Made by a program: the position numbers and the translations under genes
Shown: positions 50,413-58,974 of the stretch, piece by piece
How positions within the stretch are numbered: the first letter of the stretch is position 1
Layout: every line of letters starts with the position of its first letter
Notes under the pieces: model-generated
Seen by the model: the letters and a program-made list of their open reading frames with translations, nothing else
Databases searched by the model: none
Told to the model about the DNA's origin: nothing
Assembly (NCBI RefSeq): GCF_900106805.1
Contig: NZ_FNNP01000002.1
Span: 1-64,000 of the forward strand
Direction: 5' to 3'
DNA: 64,000 bases
Origin: Ruegeria halocynthiae
GTDB taxonomy: Bacteria; Pseudomonadota; Alphaproteobacteria; Rhodobacterales; Rhodobacteraceae

Positions 50413-51426
50413 ATGGGCCGATTGGGCCTGACACTCTTGCTGGGGGCGGTCGTTCTGGCCGCCCTTTTGCTGGTTTCGACGATCTATGGCACGACCTCGA
50501 TCCCGTTATCCGAAACTCTCACCGCGATAATGCGAGGTTCGGGTCTGGATGACGGAGAGATGTCGCCCCTGCATCGGATTGTGTTCGACCTCCGGCTACC
50601 GCGCGCGCTGTTTGCCGCCGTTATCGGTGCCGGGCTTGGTATCGTCGGAGTGGTACTGCAAACCACGACACGCAACGATCTTGCTGATCCATTCCTCTTC
50701 GGCCTGTCTTCCGGCGCCGCGGCCGGGGCTGTATTCGTCATTACTGTGACGGGTGATATTCTTGGGTTCTGGACCCTGCCATTGGCTGCCTTTTGCGGCG
50801 GGCTAGTCGCCTCGGGCATTGTGCTGGCTTTGGTCCACGGATTGCGCACAAGCGCACCCGAGAAGCTTATCCTTGCGGGCCTTGCGGTTTCGTTCCTGTT
50901 CTCCGCTATTACCAACTATCTGATTTTCGCTGGCGACAGCCGCGCTGCCCACTCGGTTATCTTCTGGATGTTGGGCGGTTTGGGGCTGGCCCGCTGGGAA
51001 ACATTCCCGCTTGTCTGCGTCGGGTTGCTGCTGATCCTGAGTTATTCGCTGTATCGCAGCCGCTGGCTGGATGCGTTGTTGACCGGGGACCTGACCGCTG
51101 CCACTTTGGGTGTCCCGGTTCAGGGCCTGCGGTTTAGCATGTTCTTCACCGCAGCGCTGGCGACGGCGGTGTTCGTTTCGGTGGCCGGTGTGATCGGCTT
51201 TGTTGGCCTGATGGTGCCTCACATTGCGCGTGGGATCGCTGGCCCCTTGCATAAGCACCTGCTGCCGACTGCGGCAATCGTTGGCGCAGCCTTGTTGACT
51301 GGTTCCGATATCATAAGCAGGCTTCTGCTTGCGCCGCAGGAATTGCCGGTCGGGATTGTCACCACCTCGATCGGGTCGGTGTTCGTATTTCTGCTTCTGT
51401 TCAGAACGGCAAAAAAACGGCGATAG
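50413..51426 (+). CDS. ABC transporter permease (BtuC/FecCD type)
   Basis: A 337-aa permease with about ten hydrophobic segments. FecCD-family features include LRLPRALFAAVIGAGLGIVG near residue 55, ADPFLFGLSSGAAAGAV, and VSVAGVIGFVGLMVPHIARG near residue 255, followed by LTGSDIISRLLLAPQELPVG. It is the last gene of the riboswitch operon. A stem GGATCA/TGATCC follows the stop (51426-51449). It forms the membrane channel for the corrinoid ABC importer. Confidence 0.92.
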   Translation: MGRLGLTLLLGAVVLAALLLVSTIYGTTSIPLSETLTAIMRGSGLDDGEMSPLHRIVFDLRLPRALFAAVIGAGLGIVGVVLQTTTRNDLADPFLFGLSSGAAAGAVFVITVTGDILGFWTLPLAAFCGGLVASGIVLALVHGLRTSAPEKLILAGLAVSFLFSAITNYLIFAGDSRAAHSVIFWMLGGLGLARWETFPLVCVGLLLILSYSLYRSRWLDALLTGDLTAATLGVPVQGLRFSMFFTAALATAVFVSVAGVIGFVGLMVPHIARGIAGPLHKHLLPTAAIVGAALLTGSDIISRLLLAPQELPVGIVTTSIGSVFVFLLLFRTAKKRR

Positions 51427-51449
51427 GATCATGGCTCTGGCTTTGATCC
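51426..51449. terminator. Possible hairpin after the permease gene
   Basis: GGATCA and TGATCC can pair across 12 nt directly after the permease stop, between convergent genes (LysR ends at 51490). ATAGG/CCTAT just outside could extend it. There is no T-run, so termination is only possible. Confidence 0.3.
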
Positions 51450-51489
51450 GCGCCCTATGATTTCAGTGCAGGTCAGGTGCAAACTGCCA

Positions 51490-52383
51490 TCAGATATTCC
51501 CATCCGCCGCCTCACCCAGCCACTTGAAGACAAGCTTCGCGCGGTCGGATGATGTATTGTGCAGCTTTACGTAAAAGTCCAACTGCGATGAGATGGTCTG
51601 CGGCAACAACTGAACAAGTTTACCAGAGGCGATCAGTCCCGAAGTCAAACCTTCCCACCCTAATACCGCGCCCATATCGTCCTGCGCGGCCTGAAGGGCG
51701 ATCGTGTAATTATTAACCCGATGTGCAGAATTCAACGGACCATCATATCCCAGCTTGCGGGTCCATGCACGCCAGTCGGTCCAGCCGGTATCCGGGGCGT
51801 CGAGATGGATAAGAGGCACCTTTGCGATTTCCTCGACACGTCCAATGGGGTTGTGTTCGGCAAATCGGGGACTGCACAGAGCCATGATGTTGTCATGGAA
51901 CAATGTTTTGAAAATTCCCGTTTCACGGCAGGTATCACCGTAATGAATGCTCAGATCGCATCTGGACGTATCGATACCGAGATCTGTTACAACCTGAGTC
52001 ACCGAGACATGTCCGTATTGCTTCCAGAACTGGGCAAGGCGTGGAGTGAGCCAGAGCGAACTGACCGCTGTTGTCGAGCGGATGGTCACACCTTTCTGGT
52101 CATACCGGCGCCTCAACTGTCCAAGGGCTTCACTGATATCCTCGAACCCACGTTGAAGCGCAACAAGCAAATAGGCACCGCTTTCGGTCAGCTCCACGCC
52201 GCGGTGATGGCGCAGAAACAGTGTGCATTGCAATTCATTCTCCAGCGCCTTGACCTGATGGCTGATCGCGGCAGGCGTAACGTTGAGTTCTTCTGCTGCG
52301 GTCTTGAAGCTCACATGCCGGGCGGCAGCTTCGAAGCTAATCAGAGAGCTTACTGGCGGAAGGTCATATGGTCGGTTGGACAA
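51490..52383 (-). CDS. LysR-family regulator (GcvA-like)
   Basis: A 297-aa LTTR of the GcvA branch. The HTH is PPVSSLISFEAAARHVSFKT and TPAAISHQVKALENELQCTL. The effector domain begins GVTIRSTTAVSSLWLTPRLA. GcvA-like proteins often control C1 and glycine-related genes. It is divergent from the DMGDH-GcvT gene (270-bp gap) with a near-palindrome at 52424-52447, so it is the likely regulator of that operon. Confidence 0.9.
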   Translation of the reverse strand: MSNRPYDLPPVSSLISFEAAARHVSFKTAAEELNVTPAAISHQVKALENELQCTLFLRHHRGVELTESGAYLLVALQRGFEDISEALGQLRRRYDQKGVTIRSTTAVSSLWLTPRLAQFWKQYGHVSVTQVVTDLGIDTSRCDLSIHYGDTCRETGIFKTLFHDNIMALCSPRFAEHNPIGRVEEIAKVPLIHLDAPDTGWTDWRAWTRKLGYDGPLNSAHRVNNYTIALQAAQDDMGAVLGWEGLTSGLIASGKLVQLLPQTISSQLDFYVKLHNTSSDRAKLVFKWLGEAADGNI

Positions 52384-52423
52384 GATGGTTTGACCTGTAA
52401 CGGTGAGGTTGATCTACAAAACA

Positions 52424-52447
52424 AAGCCAACTGTATCAGTTTGGCTT
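52424..52447. promoter_or_regulatory. 24-bp near-palindrome in the LysR/DMGDH gap
   Basis: AAGCCAA (52424-52430) and TTGGCTT (52441-52447) are exact inverted arms around CTGTATCAGT, whose CTG-TAT-CAG is itself symmetric. It lies 41 bp upstream of the LysR start and 207 bp upstream of the DMGDH-type start. It is a good candidate LTTR recognition site. Confidence 0.6.
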
Positions 52448-52653
52448 AGGTCATCTTATGCAGAGTGAATATTTTTGCAATTGCCTGCCAGCAGTTTGCG
52501 GTGACAATTCCCCCCAACCGTTCTGAGACGCGTACACTAAGTGACCGAAACGCCGATCTGTCAGCGCTGGATCATCCATGTCGTGCGCGTCGGTCTACCG
52601 TCATGCAATGCGATCCCCGGAGTGGTCGCGACACAAGTTGGAGGAGTTGCAAT

Positions 52654-55107
52654 ATGCAGTCACATGCAAAAGTGGTGGTTGTCGGGGGCGGCTGCGTTGG
52701 GGCGTCGATCCTGTACGGGCTGACCGAACATGGGTGTTCGGATGCAGTTATGCTGGAACGCACCACATTGACCTCGGGTTCGACTTGGCACGCCGCGGGG
52801 CTGTTGGTGACCTTTGTGCGTTCGTACAACGTTTCCAAGATGACGATGGAAACCATCCGCATTTATTCCGAAGTAGAGAAAAAGATGGGTGCTTCGGTTG
52901 GCCTGCGCAAAGTTGGCCAACTGCGTGTGGCCAATACAGAAAAGCGCTGGGATGAGTTCCAGTCCTATGTCTCGATTGCCGAAGCGGCGGGTGTGCCCTG
53001 TCAACTGCTGACACCGGAGGAGATTGCCGAAGTCCACCCACTGTTGAACCAAAGCCCGGATATTCGGGGCGGTATCTTGCACACCGAAGACGGTTACGTA
53101 AACCCGGCCGATATTACTATGGCGCTGGCCAAACTGGCACGCGATGCGGGGGCCAAGGTCTACCAAAACACAGAAGCTCAGGCATATGAAAAGCTGGACA
53201 ACGGTCATTGGAAAGTGACCACTAATCAAGGTGAAATCACCTGTGAGCACCTGATCTTCGCCACTGGAAACTATGCCCGCGAAAACGCGCGCCGCGTAGG
53301 GTTGGACTTACCCTGCATACCAATTGTTCACCAATACTGGACGACCGAGACTGTGCCGCTTCTGAAAGAACGCCGGGCGCAAGGTCTGTCCGAGTTCCCG
53401 ATTTTGCGGGACGAAGATTACGGTGCCTATCTGCGCGAAGATGTAGGCGGCATCCAGTTCGGACCCTACGAATTCACCAAAGACCTCAAACTGTTCGCCG
53501 AAGATTGCGTGCCACCGGAATTCGGGGCTGATCTGCTGCCCGAGGATTTCGATGCAGTGGAAACCCAGTGGGAGCGTGCCATTGAACGGGTGCCAACATT
53601 GGGAGAGGTCGGAATCAAGGCCAACACTCGCGGGCCGTTCCAGATGACCCCTGACGAGCTGCCTTTGGCAGGTCCCGCGCCGGGGCATGAGAATTTGTGG
53701 CTGGCAGAGGGAATGCCCGGCGGCATTCTGTGGGGCGGCACCGTAGGCAATCGTCTGGCGAAATGGATCGTCGATGGCAATCCGGGCATGGATATGTCGG
53801 AACTCGACCCGCGCCGGTTCTCGGATTACGCATCCAAACGCTGGACTATGGACAAGGTACGCGAAACCTGGGGTACTCACATGGACGCGCATGTGCCGGG
53901 TGAAGATTTCCCGGAAGCGCGCCCGATGAAGACTGTTGGGTCATATGACCTGCTGACCGCCCAAGGCGCGGTCTGGACCAGCTTCAATGGCTACGAATTC
54001 CCGCGCTGGTTTACCAAATCACCTGAAGAGGCGATCCCTGAACACAGCTTCCGCCGCACCAATCACATGGAACTGGTGCAGGAAGAGGTGCGCACAACCC
54101 GCGAAGAGGCCGGCTTTATCGAGATGTCGCCGATGACCAAATTCGTGGTGCGCGGGCCGGGGGCTGCACGGTGGCTGGACAGTATCATGGCCAACAAGCT
54201 GCCCAAGTTGGGCCGCATGACCCTGTCGCTGATGCTGAACGACAAGGGTGGCATGGATGCGGAATACACCATCGTGCGTTATGCTGAGGATGATTTCTAC
54301 CTGATCTCGACCCCGAATTGGCGGGCCTATAATTGGGATCAACTGCAGCGCGTTCTGCCGCGCGACGGGTCGGTGGTGATCGAGGATATCTCAGAGCAAC
54401 TGGGCGTGATCGCGCTGGCTGGACCCAAGGCACGCGAAATCCTGCAACCGCTCACTGACAATGATCTGTCGAATGAAGCTTTCCCGTGGCTTTCGGCGCA
54501 GATGGGTGAGGTGGGCTATGCCAAAGGTGTGCACCTGCTGCGTGTCTCTTATACCGGAGAGCTTGGATGGGAATTGCACCACCCGATCGGGTATAACCGC
54601 CATCTTGTCGATCTTCTGCTAAAGGCTGGAGTCAAACCTTTCGGCCTAGAGGCGCTGGAATCGATGCGGCTTGAAAAATCCTATCGCGCCATCAATCGCG
54701 AGATTTGCAAAGACTTGACCCCTTATGAGGTTGATCTCGACCGCTTCGTTGCCATGACCGAAAAGATTGGTGGGCAAGTGGCCGAGCGTGAGTTTGTTGG
54801 CAAAGCAGCACTTCTGAAGCAGAGGGAAGAGGGCAACTATAACCGTTTGGTTACGCTGAAACTGCCGTTCTGCGATACTTCGGTGATGTTCGACGAGGGC
54901 GTTTATGCTGACGGCAAGCTGATCGGAAGGGTCACCTCGGGCGGGTTCTCTTACTACTGCAACCACGACATCGCGATGGCACTGGTGCCGCAGGATATGA
55001 CGGCATCCGGCACCAAGATGCAGGTGATGGTTCACAATGAATTGCGCGAAGCCGAAGTGATCAATGTCTGCGCCGTTGACCCAACCAGCGCCCGTGCGCG
55101 TGCCTGA
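52654..55107 (+). CDS. DMGDH/sarcosine-dehydrogenase-like FAD oxidase fused to GcvT
   Basis: An 817-aa two-part enzyme. Residues 1-370 are a DAO-type FAD domain: VVVVGGGCVGASILYGL, then SGSTWHAAGL, whose His46 matches the covalent-flavin His of dimethylglycine dehydrogenase. About 375-430 is the FAO_M linker. Residues 430-805 are GCV_T and GCV_T_C (VSYTGELGWELHHPIGYN, RVTSGGFSYYCNHDIAMALV). Such enzymes oxidise an N-methyl group and pass the formaldehyde-level carbon to THF. Start 52654 gives the FAD motif directly and follows GGAGGAGTTG. It is 15 nt upstream of the MttB-like gene. The substrate may be dimethylglycine, sarcosine or N-methylproline; not resolved. Confidence 0.92.
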   Translation: MQSHAKVVVVGGGCVGASILYGLTEHGCSDAVMLERTTLTSGSTWHAAGLLVTFVRSYNVSKMTMETIRIYSEVEKKMGASVGLRKVGQLRVANTEKRWDEFQSYVSIAEAAGVPCQLLTPEEIAEVHPLLNQSPDIRGGILHTEDGYVNPADITMALAKLARDAGAKVYQNTEAQAYEKLDNGHWKVTTNQGEITCEHLIFATGNYARENARRVGLDLPCIPIVHQYWTTETVPLLKERRAQGLSEFPILRDEDYGAYLREDVGGIQFGPYEFTKDLKLFAEDCVPPEFGADLLPEDFDAVETQWERAIERVPTLGEVGIKANTRGPFQMTPDELPLAGPAPGHENLWLAEGMPGGILWGGTVGNRLAKWIVDGNPGMDMSELDPRRFSDYASKRWTMDKVRETWGTHMDAHVPGEDFPEARPMKTVGSYDLLTAQGAVWTSFNGYEFPRWFTKSPEEAIPEHSFRRTNHMELVQEEVRTTREEAGFIEMSPMTKFVVRGPGAARWLDSIMANKLPKLGRMTLSLMLNDKGGMDAEYTIVRYAEDDFYLISTPNWRAYNWDQLQRVLPRDGSVVIEDISEQLGVIALAGPKAREILQPLTDNDLSNEAFPWLSAQMGEVGYAKGVHLLRVSYTGELGWELHHPIGYNRHLVDLLLKAGVKPFGLEALESMRLEKSYRAINREICKDLTPYEVDLDRFVAMTEKIGGQVAEREFVGKAALLKQREEGNYNRLVTLKLPFCDTSVMFDEGVYADGKLIGRVTSGGFSYYCNHDIAMALVPQDMTASGTKMQVMVHNELREAEVINVCAVDPTSARARA

Positions 55108-55122
55108 TCCGGAGGAATTGAG

Positions 55123-56643
55123 ATGGCAGAAATCAAAGCACGCTCAGGCCGAAGCGGTGGACGCGCGGCACGGGTTCAGGCCCGCACCAACCCGCCCCCG
55201 GTCTACCTGTCGACGCTGAATCGCAAGATTGGCCCGATTGATCTGCTCGGCCCTGAGGGTGTCGATAAGATCCACAACGCGGCAATGACGATCCTGGAAA
55301 CCACTGGCATTGAATTTCGTGATCCTGTCGCTTTGGCGGACTGGAAGAAACATGGCGCGGATGTGCAGGGTGAACGGGTCCGCATCGGTCGCGAGATGCT
55401 GATGGATCTGATCTCGGCTGTGCCGTCGGAATGGGGCTATGCCGCGCGCAACCCCGATCGCTCGCTACGGGTTGGCAACCAACATTCGGTGTTTGCCAAT
55501 GCTTATGGTGCGCCATTTGTCTATGGTCTGGATGGGGTACGCCGCCCATCGATGCTGGAAGATGCCCATAATTTCTTCAAACTCAGCCAGATGAGTCAGT
55601 CGATGATGGTACCCGGCATCCTGCCGGTGGAGCCACAGGATGTCCCAGTACCTCAACGCCATTTGGAGTTGGTTCATGCCGCACTGACTCTGACGGACAA
55701 GCCGATCAAAGGCTCGGTCCTATCGGAACAGGCGGCCCGGGACTCGGTTGAGATGACCCGCATCGTATTTGGAGAGGAATTTGTCGACAACAACGTCGTG
55801 ATGGCGGCTTTGCTTAACTGCAACACGCCTTTGGTCTGGGACGAGACGATGCTGCAAAGCTTGCGTGTCTATGCGTCGGCCAACCAGCCCTGCTTGTTAT
55901 CGCCCTTTGTTCTCGCAGGGGCCAGTACACCTGCCAGCCCGCAGGGTGGAGTCGCGTTGCTGATTGCCGAGAGTCTTGCTGGAATGGCATACAGCCAGAT
56001 CATCCGCCGTGGAGCACCCATGGTGTTGGGGGTGGCAATCATGGGTGTATCGATGAAGACAGGTGCGCCGATGATGGGCTCTCCGGAACCCGGTCTGATG
56101 AACCTTCTGGTGGGTCAGATGGCGCGATTCTACGGCGTGCCTTGGCGGACCTGCACAATGTGGACCGGTTCAAAAACCCCGGATATGCAGGCTGCATTCG
56201 ACACTGCAAACACCATGTGGCCGGTGTTGCTGGGTGGTGCGAACTACATTGTGCACTCGGCGGGCTTCCTTGAAGGCGCACTGGGGGTCAGCTATTCGAA
56301 ATGGGTGCAGGACGCACTGCAGTTGGAGAACTTCCACCGTTTCTTCAGCGGCCTGCAAGAAGAAAACCTGGACGCGTTGCTGGGCGACATAAAAGACATC
56401 GGCCCCGGTGGGCATTTCTTGGGTACTGACCACACACGCGAAAACCCGATGCATATGAACCACTTGCAAAACAATGACAGTTTTGAACAGTGGGAAGCAG
56501 AAGGCTCGAAAACCGCGGAAGTCGTTGGCACGGAAGAGGCGCAGCGTATGCTAAACACCTATGTGCAGCCGCCAATGCCGGACGATCAGCGCGGCGCGTT
56601 GGATGAATTCGTCGCCAAAAAGCGGGTGGATTACAGCGCTTGA
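55123..56643 (+). CDS. Non-pyrrolysine trimethylamine methyltransferase homologue (MttB superfamily)
   Basis: A 506-aa MttB-superfamily protein. Family features are the N-terminal LSTLNRKIGPIDLLGPEGVD, KIHNAAMTILETTGIEFRDP, then ANAYGAPFVYGLDGVRRPSM and WRTCTMWTGSKTPDMQAAFD. The frame has no in-frame amber codon, so it lacks pyrrolysine, like glycine-betaine:corrinoid methyltransferase MtgB. Those relatives demethylate quaternary amines by passing the methyl to a corrinoid protein. No corrinoid protein or reactivase is encoded here, but a B12 importer lies 3.7 kb upstream. It follows the DMGDH-GcvT gene by 15 nt with GGAGGAATTGAG before its ATG. A substrate such as a betaine is inferred. Confidence 0.88.
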   Translation: MAEIKARSGRSGGRAARVQARTNPPPVYLSTLNRKIGPIDLLGPEGVDKIHNAAMTILETTGIEFRDPVALADWKKHGADVQGERVRIGREMLMDLISAVPSEWGYAARNPDRSLRVGNQHSVFANAYGAPFVYGLDGVRRPSMLEDAHNFFKLSQMSQSMMVPGILPVEPQDVPVPQRHLELVHAALTLTDKPIKGSVLSEQAARDSVEMTRIVFGEEFVDNNVVMAALLNCNTPLVWDETMLQSLRVYASANQPCLLSPFVLAGASTPASPQGGVALLIAESLAGMAYSQIIRRGAPMVLGVAIMGVSMKTGAPMMGSPEPGLMNLLVGQMARFYGVPWRTCTMWTGSKTPDMQAAFDTANTMWPVLLGGANYIVHSAGFLEGALGVSYSKWVQDALQLENFHRFFSGLQEENLDALLGDIKDIGPGGHFLGTDHTRENPMHMNHLQNNDSFEQWEAEGSKTAEVVGTEEAQRMLNTYVQPPMPDDQRGALDEFVAKKRVDYSA

Positions 56644-56704
56644 ATAGATCGGAAAGCGGGTGAAGACGCGCCCGATTTCACAACCCAAGGACAGGATCAA
56701 GCAT

Positions 56705-57718
56705 ATGACTGATGACTCAACGACAACGCTCTCGCTCGACGAGGTAAGAGAGTTGGCCAGATCTGTCCTTGTGGCTTCGGGTATGGATGAACGCGGTAGT
56801 GCGGTGTTGGCCGATCTAGTGCAGATGAGCGAACGCGACGGGCCGCGCAGCCATGGGTTACGGATGCTGCCAGTTTATGCGCAAAGTTTTTCTTCGGGCT
56901 ATGCCAACCCTGTCTCTAGCCCGCGCGTCGAGCGGACCGCGCCGGGCGTTCTGCGTGGGGATGGTGACAACGGCTATTATCAGATCGTGGCGGCCAAAGC
57001 GCGGGAAGAGTTGATTGAGATGGCGCGCGAGAACGGAATTGCCGCGTTCACTTGTTCTAATTGCCACCATCTCGGGGCGTTACGGTTTGATACCGGTCCG
57101 TTGGCTGAGGCTGGGCTGGTTGCGCTAGGTGTAGTTAACTCGCTTTCCATGGTGGTGCCGCAAGGCGGCGTTCGCCCGGTTTTTGGAACCAACCCGATGT
57201 CTTTTGCCTGCCCTCGACCAGGGGGTGAGCCAGTCGTATGGGATCAGGCTTCGTCGATGGTAGCACTGATGGATATCCGCTTGGCTGCCGCCGAAGGGCA
57301 TGATCTGCCACGTCCTGCCGGGCTCGACCCGGACGGGCAGCCGACCCAAGACCCCAATGCCATTTTGGAATCCCGCAGCCTGCTGCCATTTGGCGAACAC
57401 AAAGGCGCTGCGATCGCCTTTCTGATCGAAGTTCTGGGGGCGGCTCTGGCAGGCGGAACCCTGTCCGTCGATAACGCCAACCGCGAAGCGTATGGAGCGC
57501 TGAACATTAAGGGTGGGCACACCTTGATCGCAATTGATCCGGCACGTTTTGGCAACGAAACTTTCGGAGTTTATGTTCAACGCATCTGTGCCGAGATTGA
57601 AGGCAACGGAGATGCGCGCGTCCCTGGAGATGGCAGGTTAAAAAATCGCGCCGCTGTCAAGGCGGATGGGGTCCGTGTCACTGCCGATTTGATGGCGCAA
57701 CTGCGCGAACTGCAATAA
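56705..57718 (+). CDS. Ldh2/malate-lactate dehydrogenase family, possibly cyclic-imine reductase
   Basis: A 337-aa NAD(P)H oxidoreductase of the Ldh_2 (YlbC/DpkA) fold. Features: SLDEVRELARSVLVASGMDE at the N-terminus, SERDGPRSHGLRMLPVYAQS, CSNCHHLGALRFDTGPLAEA, and GTNPMSFACPRPGGEPVVWD. The family includes delta1-piperideine/pyrroline-2-carboxylate reductases, which fits a neighbour that makes cyclic imines (DadA-like oxidase, 12 nt downstream). Malate or ureidoglycolate dehydrogenase are alternatives. Start 56705 chosen at MTDDSTTTLSLDE; an upstream GTG would add 15 residues of poor match. Co-oriented with the MttB-like gene. Confidence 0.82.
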   Translation: MTDDSTTTLSLDEVRELARSVLVASGMDERGSAVLADLVQMSERDGPRSHGLRMLPVYAQSFSSGYANPVSSPRVERTAPGVLRGDGDNGYYQIVAAKAREELIEMARENGIAAFTCSNCHHLGALRFDTGPLAEAGLVALGVVNSLSMVVPQGGVRPVFGTNPMSFACPRPGGEPVVWDQASSMVALMDIRLAAAEGHDLPRPAGLDPDGQPTQDPNAILESRSLLPFGEHKGAAIAFLIEVLGAALAGGTLSVDNANREAYGALNIKGGHTLIAIDPARFGNETFGVYVQRICAEIEGNGDARVPGDGRLKNRAAVKADGVRVTADLMAQLRELQ

Positions 57719-57729
57719 AGGTTTCCGGA

Positions 57730-58974
57730 ATGGCACAGGTGGTTGTGATCGGTGGCGGTGTCGTTGGAATATCCTGCGCCCTGACACTGCAATCGCAAGG
57801 ACACGATGTCACGGTTGTGGAACCGGGCCCGGTGGGCGAGGGCGCAAGCTGGGCCTCATGCGGATGTATCGCGGTGGGCGAGATTGTGCCTTTGTCGCAG
57901 CCAGGGATGCTGATGAAGGTGCCGGGCTGGTTGCTGGATTCTGAGGCTCCGCTTGCCTTGCGCCCAGCCTCGGCATTGAAGTTGCTGCCCTGGTTTGCGC
58001 GGTTCACGGCCAATGCGCGCCGTTCGAAGATGCGGGCGATTGCGGCCGATCTGGCGCGGCTCACCTTTGCTGCCACCGATGATTTCAAAGCGCAGCTCAC
58101 AGATGTTGGTCACCCGGAACATTTGGTTGAGCGACCGGTGATCAAGCTGTTCGATGATGACAATGACCTGGCAACCATGCGTACAGCCTTTGACCTGGCG
58201 CGTGAGTTTGGGTGCACGATTGACGAAGTTACGGGCCATGAAGCGCATGAGATGGATCCCGCGATTGCACCTGATTTCAAACATGCTGCTTTGCTACGGG
58301 ACTGGAGCTTTGTGACTGATCCAAAGCTGTTGGTTGAAACTCTGATGCAGAGTTTTATTGGCCGGGGTGGGGTGGTTGTCTCGGATGCGGCGGTCGATTT
58401 TGCACGAGATGGTCGACATATCCACGGCGTGCACATCGGCGATGGGCGCACGCTTAGCGCAGATGAGTTTGTAATTGCTGCTGGTACGCATTCGCGCGTC
58501 TTGGCGAAGGAACTGGATGTTCCATTGCGCATGGAAGGAGTGATGGGATATTCAACCGCTTTGCATGACAGTGGGATCGATCTGCGTCACACAGTGTTTT
58601 ATGCGAAGGGCGGGTTTGGCATCACGCCTTATCAGGATGCGCTGGCGGTGGCTGGCACTGCAGAGTTTGCGGGACTGAATGCAAAGCCCGATTGGAACCG
58701 GGCCGATGTACTGGTCAAACGTGCGCACCGTGTATTGCCTGGCTTGAAGGTCAAGAAATCTGAGCGCCGCATGGGCCGTCGCCCCTTTACTCCGGACACG
58801 CGCCCGATCATTGGCCGCAGCAGGCGTCTGGCAAATGTTACCTTCGCCACAGGCCACGGTCAGCTTGGTTTGACATTGGGGGCAACAACGGCGCGGCTCG
58901 TTGCGGATGTGATTGCGGGAAAGGCACCGGGCATTGATATTCAGGCTTTCAGCCCGGATCGGTTCTCGGCCTGA
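57730..58974 (+). CDS. DadA-like FAD-dependent D-amino-acid dehydrogenase
   Basis: A 414-aa flavoprotein. It starts MAQVVVIGGGVVGISCALTL, has the DadA loop GEGASWASCGCIAVGEIVP and PLSQPGMLMKVPGWLLDSEA, and ends with RRPFTPDTRPIIGRSRRLAN and ATGHGQLGLTLGATTARLVA. It probably oxidises a D-amino acid, with D-proline-type substrates attractive given the Ldh2 imine reductase upstream. It is the last gene of the LysR-regulated operon. The 3' end overlaps the convergent MATE gene by 26 bp. It is distinct from the oxidase at 30986. Confidence 0.87.
   Translation: MAQVVVIGGGVVGISCALTLQSQGHDVTVVEPGPVGEGASWASCGCIAVGEIVPLSQPGMLMKVPGWLLDSEAPLALRPASALKLLPWFARFTANARRSKMRAIAADLARLTFAATDDFKAQLTDVGHPEHLVERPVIKLFDDDNDLATMRTAFDLAREFGCTIDEVTGHEAHEMDPAIAPDFKHAALLRDWSFVTDPKLLVETLMQSFIGRGGVVVSDAAVDFARDGRHIHGVHIGDGRTLSADEFVIAAGTHSRVLAKELDVPLRMEGVMGYSTALHDSGIDLRHTVFYAKGGFGITPYQDALAVAGTAEFAGLNAKPDWNRADVLVKRAHRVLPGLKVKKSERRMGRRPFTPDTRPIIGRSRRLANVTFATGHGQLGLTLGATTARLVADVIAGKAPGIDIQAFSPDRFSA

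Noticed and set aside
55123..56643. Pyrrolysine in the MttB homologue
   Set aside because: The 506-codon frame has no internal amber codon, so no Pyl readthrough is needed.
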